A stretch of 52,307 nt of DNA, taken from positions 1-52,307 of the forward strand of contig DAOUDG010000077.1 of assembly GCA_034431435.1 (NCBI GenBank). The letters run 5' to 3'. Position 1 is the first letter of the stretch. The number at the start of each line of letters is the position of its first letter. Made by a program: the position numbers and the translations under genes. The notes beneath the pieces are model-generated. The model ran no database searches, was not told the DNA's origin, and saw only the letters and a list, made by a program, of their open reading frames with translations. This document shows positions 46,117 through 52,307 of this stretch, piece by piece. Source of the DNA: JAHCIE01 sp034431435 (lineage in GTDB: Bacteria > Chloroflexota > Anaerolineae > Epilineales > JAHCIE01).

Positions 46117-48627
46117 TCACTCTCCTGGCGCGCCGAAGCTGGTTTCCGCCGTCGCCGACCCGCAGACGCCGCTACAGCCTGCCACCAGATACGGCAGATA
46201 GACAGCGTAACTCTCGGTCGGGGCCGTCGCCGTCGCCGTCGCTGTTGGCGTCACGGTGGGCGGGGCAGGCGTCGATGGGGTGACAGACATCGTCACGCTG
46301 GGGCTGGGGCTGGCCGTCGCCGTCGCCGTCGGCGTCGCGGCGATGGTCGGCGTAGTGGTTGGTGTCGCCGTGGGGGACGGCGTGACTGTTGGCGTCGGCG
46401 TCGAGGTCGGGCTGACCGTCGGCGTGGGCGTCTCGGTCGGCGTGGCCGTCGGCGCTACGGCGTACCAGCGCGCCTGGGCCTGGCACGGGCCGCACACGGG
46501 CAGGCGGACATACTTGACGTACAGCGTGGCTTCGGGCACGACCTTCAAGCGGTAGCCCACCGTCGACGAGGAGGCGGGGCAGTCGGTGCAGAAGCGCACG
46601 GCCCCAGCCTCGCTCTCGGACTTGAAGACGGGATCGTTGGGATCCGTGCGGTAGAGGGTCACGTACAGGCTATTCGCCGGTGGGGTATCGCTGTAGATCT
46701 CTACCGTCACCGACATGTCGAGCGTATCGGGGTCGTAGACTTCCAGGCGCGCCACCGTCTCTTCGCCCACGTAGTACGGCTGACTCCAGCGCGGCGACAC
46801 CGGCGGCGGGGTAGGGGTGGGCGTCTGGGTGGGCGTGGCCGTCGCCGTCGCCGTGAACGTGGCGGTCGGAGTGGCCGTGGGGCTGGCGGTTGGTGACGCC
46901 CCGAAGGTGGCCGAGGCGACCGGCGTCGCGTCATCTGGCGTGGCCGTGGCCGTCGCCGTGGGGGTCAGGGTTGCGGTGGGCGTGGATGCCGTGGGCAGCG
47001 GGTCGAGATAGTTCAGGCGCAAGACGGGCGCGGCTGCCCCCACCAGGCTCCAGAAGAAGCTATTGGCGTCTTCGTTGACGGGCGGGTAGCTGGGGCCAGT
47101 GACGCGGAACACGGCGCGACGATAGGCGTTGATCTGGCCTTCCAGCGCGGCCACGGTGGCCGCGTCGAAGAAGAGTCGATTGGCCTTGTTGACGCCCAGG
47201 TGGCCGGGGGTAAGGGCAGGACTGAGCTGCCCCAGGGCTGGGGCAGCGAATAGCTCGCCGTAGGTCAGGCTGAGGTCTACGGGTGTCGTTCCCAGGTCCA
47301 CCAGGTCGACGAGCCATTCGCCCTCAGACTTCAAGTATAGGCTGACGAGGTTTGAGTTGGCGGTTCCCGTCAGCTTCAGATCGGCATTGACGAGATGGGC
47401 GCCGGGCGGTATCGACGTGGGTACGCTGAACTCGATGAAGCCCATGAACTGGGGATAGCTACCGTCGCGGAAGCCCACCTGCATGTCGGATGAGGTGTTG
47501 CCGCCAATGGTTGTCGAGCCGACGTAGATACAGCCCGGCGGGTTGCACGTAGGGCCGAGAGTGTAACCGGCCCGCGCGCCCACCACAACCTCGGCCGTCG
47601 CGCCGGGCACGGGCATGCTGGTGATGACCGGTGTCAACAGCGCCTCGCGCGCCTCGCTAGGGAAGGTCGGCGTGACGGTTGGGGTGATAGTGGGTGGGCT
47701 TACCGGCGTGGAAGGCGTGCCGGGGCCAGGCGTCGCCGCGCCCTGGGGCTGCCAGTCCGCCTCCTTGCGCAGGCTGACGCCGCTGGTGGTCACGTAGGTG
47801 ACGACGATATGGTCGCCGTCGGGGTTGACCTGCAACTGACCATCGGCGCAGTTGGTGTTCGATGGGCAGAAGGCGAGATGGGGGAACTGCGCGTTGCCTT
47901 TGGTGCGGAAGCGGCCACTGGCAAAGCTCGTCTCCTGAAGGTGAAGCGTCGCCTGATCGCCCTGTGTCTGGCTGCGCGCAACCACCGAGGTGATGGCGTC
48001 CAGGGCGTTGGAGTTGGTGTTCGCGCCCCGATCCAGCACCTCAACAATGGCTACCTCCGCGCCACTGTAGACGGGGCGGTCGAGCCTCAGCGTACTGCCG
48101 ATGGCCCAGAAATAGTCAAAATAGATATTGCTACCGGGCAGGAAGAAGGTAATGCGGGTGCGGTATGGACTGGCGACGCTGGGCAGCGAGCCAGAGATGG
48201 GCGACCAGGCGACCGTGACAGGCCCCTGGTCGGGGCGATAGTCCCCTTCGAGGCGGGGACCGACCGCACCGCCAAACTGGTTGTGAACTTCGATGCTGTA
48301 CCGATACTGGCTAAACTGGGCCGTCTGGTAGAAATTGAAATAGAGGTTGGTCGTTCCCTCTTCAAACTCGATGGGGTTGTCGGGGTCGGAGGGGCGATAG
48401 GGGGCGCCGGGCGTGGTGCTGACCCATAGGAAGTTCTGGTCGCCCAGGGGATTCGTCGGCACGGGGGTAGGGGCCGTACCGACAATGGTCGGGAAGACGG
48501 CGGTAGCGGTGGCTTCCTGGGCGGTGTCGACGCCGGCCAGGGCCAGAGGCATACCGCCGAGGACGAGTAGGAGGGCCAGGGCCGCCACGGCGGCCACCAG
48601 GGCAGGGACAGAGCTGAGACGAGGCAC
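46117..48627 (-). CDS. Large secreted multi-domain surface protein, paralogue of the 43098 protein
   Basis: 836 aa from GTG 48627 (AAGG upstream). Signal peptide about 1-31. The FPxGT module occurs in a variant form (about 65-177: FLWVSTTPG, EFEEGTTNLYFNFY, YFDYFWAIG), then a strand-rich unit (about 180-295; LRLDRPVYSGAEVAIVEVLD). A beta module (about 350-560: MGFIEFSVPTSIPPGA, RVTGPSYPPVNEDANSFFW) and TPT linkers precede another strand-rich unit with FCTDCPAS. The tail is ESYAVYLPYLVAG followed by a short Cys-containing end. The domain order mirrors the downstream gene, so the two arose by duplication. Function unknown; probably a glycosylated fibre or layer component. Confidence 0.77.
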   Translation of the reverse strand: MPRLSSVPALVAAVAALALLLVLGGMPLALAGVDTAQEATATAVFPTIVGTAPTPVPTNPLGDQNFLWVSTTPGAPYRPSDPDNPIEFEEGTTNLYFNFYQTAQFSQYRYSIEVHNQFGGAVGPRLEGDYRPDQGPVTVAWSPISGSLPSVASPYRTRITFFLPGSNIYFDYFWAIGSTLRLDRPVYSGAEVAIVEVLDRGANTNSNALDAITSVVARSQTQGDQATLHLQETSFASGRFRTKGNAQFPHLAFCPSNTNCADGQLQVNPDGDHIVVTYVTTSGVSLRKEADWQPQGAATPGPGTPSTPVSPPTITPTVTPTFPSEAREALLTPVITSMPVPGATAEVVVGARAGYTLGPTCNPPGCIYVGSTTIGGNTSSDMQVGFRDGSYPQFMGFIEFSVPTSIPPGAHLVNADLKLTGTANSNLVSLYLKSEGEWLVDLVDLGTTPVDLSLTYGELFAAPALGQLSPALTPGHLGVNKANRLFFDAATVAALEGQINAYRRAVFRVTGPSYPPVNEDANSFFWSLVGAAAPVLRLNYLDPLPTASTPTATLTPTATATATPDDATPVASATFGASPTASPTATPTATFTATATATPTQTPTPTPPPVSPRWSQPYYVGEETVARLEVYDPDTLDMSVTVEIYSDTPPANSLYVTLYRTDPNDPVFKSESEAGAVRFCTDCPASSSTVGYRLKVVPEATLYVKYVRLPVCGPCQAQARWYAVAPTATPTETPTPTVSPTSTPTPTVTPSPTATPTTTPTIAATPTATATASPSPSVTMSVTPSTPAPPTVTPTATATATAPTESYAVYLPYLVAGCSGVCGSATAETSFGAPGE

Positions 48628-48775
48628 GCAGCACCTTCTGCATTCCAGGACTGGGTGAACGACGGACCAGGGCGAAGGCCCGCGGGCGCGGCCAGCGCCG
48701 CTGAAGGGCGGGGCGCAGCCAGGCGGGCCTCTCGCGCAAGGCCTATGTTGGAAGACGCTGAAGCACGCGCCCTGG

Positions 48776-51688
48776 TTACGGCGACGGTCGTATCCCTTGC
48801 TGTATCTGGCTAATCAGGTCGAGGGCGCGCTGACGGGCCTCCACGGGGGCCAGGTCCAGCGCCTGCTGGGCGGCCTTCAAGGCTTCGGGCTGCTTGTTGG
48901 CGCGCTGATACAGGCCCGCCAGGTTCAGGTAGCCGGCGTAGTTGTCGGGCGCCAGGTCCACCACCTTCTGCACCGCGTCGATGGCCTCCGGTAGGCGGTT
49001 GCTGCGCTGGTAGAAATCGCCTAGCGCGCTGTACACCGCCGCCGCCTGCGCCCCCTTGGGGTTGAGCTGCGCCGCGTTCTGGAGCGCCTTCTCGGCGGCC
49101 GCGCCCTGGCCCTGGGACAGGTACAGGCGACCCAGCAGGACGTAGGCCTGCACGTTGCGCGGGTCCAGATTCAGGGCCTGGAGGAGCAGCGTCTGGGTAT
49201 TGGCCGGCGCCTGGTTCGCCAGAATCGCGGCCTGGGCCGCCTCGACGAAGTTATCAGGTTCGTTGGGATCGAGCAGGGCCGCGCTCTGCAGGCTCTGGAA
49301 CGCGGCCGCCAACAGCTGCTGCCGCTGATTCTGGTCTTGCGCCTGCTGTGCCCACAGCAGGTAGGTGTGGCCGATGTTATACTGGTAGTCACCGTACATC
49401 GGCCACTGCTGCGCCGCCAGCTCGAACGCCTCGACGGCCTGACCGTAGAGGCCGTCGCGCTCCTGCGGCGCCGCCACGAGGGGCGCCACCGAGGCCAGCC
49501 ACTCGCCGAGTTGCTGCGCATAGACCGGCTCGCCGGGCTGCGCGGCAACGGCGCGACTCGCCAGGCGTAGCGCCGTGGTCGGGTCACCCGCCTCCAGGTA
49601 GGCCCGGGCAGTGCGGATATACATGTCCGCCTGTATGGGGGCGACGATGCCGATGCCCGTCGCGGCCAGGGCCACCAGAGCCAGGGGCACGGCGGCGACC
49701 AGCGCCAGCGGGCTGGTGCGGCCGGCCGGGGCCGTCGGCGTGGGCAGCCAGGTGGCGATGAGGGCGAGCCACACGCCGAGGGCCAGCAGATAGGCCCACA
49801 GCATCCACAGGGCATCGCCACCGCCGACGAGGACCAGCCCACGCAAGGCCAGCATGACCACGAAGCCTGCTGCCGCCATACCCAGCACCGGCAGCAACGA
49901 CGGAGCCGCCGCGTCCACCACTGTCGCCTCGCGGGCGGCCTCGCGCCAGAGCAGGATGCCGCCGATGAGGAATGTCAGGAGCATGAACCAGACGATGCCG
50001 TAGCTGTTGGCGGCCAGGGTGAAGCCGTCGAGCGGGACGAAGGTATACGCCAGCGTCGCCAGCATCAGGGCGGCGGCCCCACCGTAGGCCAGGGCGGGCG
50101 TAGGTCGATAGGGCAGAGTCGGGCGGGCCGAGAGCAGGGCGGGGCGCGCCGCCAGCGCGCCGACCAGCGCCACGAACGCCCAGAACATCAGGCGGCGCGT
50201 CGGGTCGGCGGGGCCAATGTTGACCTCGACGAAGTGGCCGGCAAGGGCGGCCAGCAGCGCGATGAGCAGCCAGCGGCCTTCGGCGGTCAGGTCGGCGGGG
50301 CTGCCGCGGCCAAACGCGGCCGACGCCAGGAAGACCCACAGGCCAAGCAGCAGGCCGACAGCCGCGCCGATGCCCAGGTAGAGCGCGAGGCCCGCCAGCG
50401 CGGGAATCAAGCCGCCCGCGAGCGCCCCGCCGACGGTCAGGCCGACGAAGGTCCACAGGCGGTCGCGGCTGGCGACCAGCCCCAGGCGGCGCACGATGAG
50501 ATAGAAGGCGGCGATGACGAGCCACAGGTAGCCGGCCAGGCCCAGGACGCCGGTCTCGATGAGACGGTCCCAAAGTTCGTTGTGCGAGCGGTCAGGATTC
50601 TTGTCCGCGTCGCCCAGGTAACGCAGGACCGGTGAGACGTTGGCGCTCAGGGTGATGAGGTTCGTCTCAGGCCCGTAGCCGAAGGGTAGCCGCACCGGAT
50701 CGACGCCCATGGTACGCGCGGCGGCCTCCCACAGCAGCAGACGGACGCGCAGGGTCGAGCGGTCACCGGCGTCGAACAGGCGGCTGATGCGGCGCACAGC
50801 GACGGGTGAGTTGCTCAGCTCGGTGCGGGCGGCGGGGGTGTTGAGGGCCAGCACAAGGCCGCCAACAACCAGAGGCGCGGCAATCGCTACCGCCAGAATC
50901 GCCGCGCGCCGACCGCGTAGCGCCACCACCGCCAGGGCGAAGATTCCAGCGGCGACGGTAAAGCCGACCCACGCGCCCAGGCTGAAGGTCATGCCCAGCG
51001 TTACCAGTTGGAGCACGGTGAGGGTGACGTAGATGGCGCGCAGGCCAGCGGAGCCGGGGCGCAGCGCGCGCACCAGGGTCAGCGGCAGAACCATGATGAG
51101 GTAGCCGCCCAGGAAAATCGGGTTGCCCAGGGCGCTGAAAGCTCGCCCGGCGTACAGCCCGCTGAAGACGCCGGGGCCTGGCCCGAGCCATTGCAGGATA
51201 CCGAACAGGGCTACCGGCACGCTCGCCAGGATGATGACCGTTACCAGGCGGTCTACCTGGTCGCGGCGGCGCAGGTAGGCCAGCGTGAGCAGGAAGATGA
51301 CCAGGAAGGCCACCACCGAGACGAGGCCCTGGCCGCGCTGATACGCGCCCAGCAGGCTCGCCCGCAGGGCGATGGACGCGCCCGTCGCCAGAACCGTCGC
51401 CGCGACAATGACCAGCGTCGGCCACATCAGCGGCGCGACGCGCCGCCAGAAGCCCGGCTCATCGTCGACGTAGTTCGGGTCCGTGTCGCCCCGCGCCAGC
51501 CGCGTGTCGATCATGCGGATGAGCCACGCCACCGCCATTACCAGGGCAATGACTCGGACGAGAACCATCTTGTCGGGCTCGAAGATGCGCGCTGTTGAGG
51601 TTTGGAAGAACAGGGGGACGAGCAGGACGGCGGCGAGCCAGCCGGCCTCTATCAAACGGTCACACCACAGGCTAAATCGCGTCGGCAT
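48776..51688 (-). CDS. O-antigen ligase/polymerase-like membrane protein with C-terminal TPR repeats
   Basis: 970 aa from ATG 51688; a TTG 9 nt earlier is possible. Some 14 or more membrane helices carry the Wzy_C/WaaL signature in a large external loop (NPDRSHNELWDRLIETGVLG, with SALGNPIFLGGYL earlier). After about residue 660 come tetratricopeptide repeats (AYLEAGDPTTALRLASRAVA, AYVLLGRLYLSQGQGAAAEK, AGLYQRANKQPEALKAAQQA). WaaL-type enzymes transfer lipid-linked glycans to an acceptor outside the membrane; related enzymes glycosylate proteins. The TPRs could dock acceptors. It stands 148 nt upstream of two Thr-rich secreted proteins, which are plausible acceptors. No clear promoter was found upstream. 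Confidence 0.88.
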   Translation of the reverse strand: MPTRFSLWCDRLIEAGWLAAVLLVPLFFQTSTARIFEPDKMVLVRVIALVMAVAWLIRMIDTRLARGDTDPNYVDDEPGFWRRVAPLMWPTLVIVAATVLATGASIALRASLLGAYQRGQGLVSVVAFLVIFLLTLAYLRRRDQVDRLVTVIILASVPVALFGILQWLGPGPGVFSGLYAGRAFSALGNPIFLGGYLIMVLPLTLVRALRPGSAGLRAIYVTLTVLQLVTLGMTFSLGAWVGFTVAAGIFALAVVALRGRRAAILAVAIAAPLVVGGLVLALNTPAARTELSNSPVAVRRISRLFDAGDRSTLRVRLLLWEAAARTMGVDPVRLPFGYGPETNLITLSANVSPVLRYLGDADKNPDRSHNELWDRLIETGVLGLAGYLWLVIAAFYLIVRRLGLVASRDRLWTFVGLTVGGALAGGLIPALAGLALYLGIGAAVGLLLGLWVFLASAAFGRGSPADLTAEGRWLLIALLAALAGHFVEVNIGPADPTRRLMFWAFVALVGALAARPALLSARPTLPYRPTPALAYGGAAALMLATLAYTFVPLDGFTLAANSYGIVWFMLLTFLIGGILLWREAAREATVVDAAAPSLLPVLGMAAAGFVVMLALRGLVLVGGGDALWMLWAYLLALGVWLALIATWLPTPTAPAGRTSPLALVAAVPLALVALAATGIGIVAPIQADMYIRTARAYLEAGDPTTALRLASRAVAAQPGEPVYAQQLGEWLASVAPLVAAPQERDGLYGQAVEAFELAAQQWPMYGDYQYNIGHTYLLWAQQAQDQNQRQQLLAAAFQSLQSAALLDPNEPDNFVEAAQAAILANQAPANTQTLLLQALNLDPRNVQAYVLLGRLYLSQGQGAAAEKALQNAAQLNPKGAQAAAVYSALGDFYQRSNRLPEAIDAVQKVVDLAPDNYAGYLNLAGLYQRANKQPEALKAAQQALDLAPVEARQRALDLISQIQQGIRPSP

Positions 51689-51797
51689 GGGTCTCAAAGC
51701 TCTCTTCTAGGCGGCCGACGAGGAGTCTGGGGGCATCGGCCGTACAACATCCATGTCTAAAACGTCTACCGTCGCCCCGACGATACGGCTACAACGC

Positions 51798-51832
51798 GGC
51801 AGGCGGCGGATATGGTGAACCCGCCGCCTGCC
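51798..51832. terminator. GC-rich hairpin upstream of the ligase-TPR gene
   Basis: A perfect 12-bp stem (51798-51809 with 51821-51832) and 11-nt loop. On the minus strand the tail is GCGTTGTAG. With the hairpin at 51877 it forms a double hairpin after the gene ending at 51938. Confidence 0.45.
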
Positions 51833-51876
51833 AGCCCCTTGCGCCTGGCCCGTGGTCAGGCCTGCATCCAAGAAGG

Positions 51877-51907
51877 CTCGGTCCCTGGGGGCTACCCAGG
51901 GACCGAG
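51877..51907 (-). terminator. Perfect hairpin after the last gene
   Basis: A 13-bp perfect stem (51877-51889 with 51895-51907), 5-nt loop, 30 nt beyond the stop of the gene ending at 51938. The minus-strand tail is CCTTCTTGG, only moderately T-rich. Confidence 0.55.
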
Positions 51908-51937
51908 GGTTGTCACTCGTCTATCCGAGAGGCCGGA

Positions 51938-52307
51938 TCACGGCGGGGTGGGATGCTCCCACGTGGGCTGGCCAGGGCAGATCGGCACCCAGCCTTCCCA
52001 GTCGAAGCGCGGCGCGAAGCTGCCGTAGTGGTCGTACCGGGAGAACATGATCGGGAAGCCCTCAGAGGCCGCCGCCACGTCACCCGCCATCGGCACGTTG
52101 CCCGTCGGCACGAACCGCTCGACCTTGATGGCCCCCAGGCCCACGACGTTGCGCACGAAGCGGCCCTCGCCGTCGAACACGTCATGCTCCCAGAACGTCG
52201 CGCTGATCACCGCGCTGCCCTTGAAGCCAGGGTTGATCCAACCCCACTTCGACAGGTCGATGTACTCCACCTGCTTCTCGTTCAGCTTCTCGCACACGAA
52301 GTCCAGC
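51938..52307 (-). CDS. Uncharacterised protein, N-terminus beyond window
   Basis: The frame is open through the window edge; 122 codons are seen. No family is recognised. It is aromatic- and Gly-rich with alternating strands: VEYIDLSKWGWINPGFKGSA, VISATFWEHDVFDGEGR, AIKVERFVPTGN and FAPRFDWEGWVPICPGQP. There is one Cys near the N-terminal edge and one near the end. No membrane segment is visible in the part shown. Its composition suits an extracytoplasmic beta-rich domain, but that is a guess. It ends at a double hairpin. Confidence 0.55.
   Translation of the reverse strand, partial: LDFVCEKLNEKQVEYIDLSKWGWINPGFKGSAVISATFWEHDVFDGEGRFVRNVVGLGAIKVERFVPTGNVPMAGDVAAASEGFPIMFSRYDHYGSFAPRFDWEGWVPICPGQPTWEHPTPP

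Noticed and set aside
51707..51916. 69-aa minus-strand open frame
   Set aside because: It runs through two perfect hairpins and has no convincing start or motif; treated as intergenic.

Overview
The window is about 65% GC, densely coded and bacterial. It most resembles Chloroflexota (a high-GC relative of the Chloroflexia, Ardenticatenia or Anaerolineae). That placement is inferred from long Thr/Pro (TPTATAT-type) linkers in secreted proteins, GT-C membrane glycosyltransferases with C-terminal beta-domains, a primosome-type gene cluster, and short secreted-protein tails containing [FY][LM]P. There is no rRNA or tRNA to confirm it. Both ends are cut: the first gene lacks its C-terminus and the last lacks its N-terminus.

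Layout. (1) 1-3114, minus strand: an envelope thioredoxin, a methyltransferase, a TIM-barrel isomerase-like protein and a degenerate alpha/beta-hydrolase-fold protein. (2) 3167-6369: short independent units, namely a tiny zinc-finger protein, pyruvate kinase, a membrane double-zinc-ribbon protein and a bifunctional-nuclease-family protein. Each has a clear sigma70-like promoter. (3) 6370-12414: a replication cluster with DnaB helicase carrying a full-length intein, a DnaD-domain protein and a tandem-duplicated DnaC-like AAA+ loader, followed by a GT9 glycosyltransferase. (4) 12487-19000: two GT-C glycosyltransferases flanking an anchored glycosidase and a DnaQ-exonuclease/WYL fusion. (5) 19120-22770: an uncharacterised two-gene operon, rsmD, and a secreted four-repeat protein. 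(6) 22998-30325, minus strand: a six-gene operon joined by tiny start/stop overlaps. It opens with a subtilisin-fold protein that has lost its whole catalytic apparatus and continues with GT2, a GalE-like epimerase, a methyltransferase, a flippase-like membrane protein and a second methyltransferase. (7) 30466-35017: an FHA/winged-helix regulator divergent from a Ser/Thr kinase, then a membrane GH3-like protein. (8) 35108-51688: a cell-surface island with an active-looking subtilase-CAP protein, five further secreted or anchored proteins built from shared domains, and an O-antigen-ligase/TPR membrane protein.

How the parts fit. The replication cluster supplies helicase plus two proteins of the kind that load it. 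Regions 4, 6 and 8 together look like construction of a glycosylated cell surface: sugar transferases, sugar-nucleotide epimerase, ligase, and large Thr-rich secreted proteins that could be glycan acceptors. The most interesting signal is that six secreted proteins in regions 6 and 8 share a beta-rich module I do not recognise (roughly FPxGT...Y to WxVG). Two of them carry a helical insertion inside it, and four proteins end in a similar [FY][LM]P tail. Promoters are unusually readable: most are TTGnnn, 17 bp, TATAAT-like.
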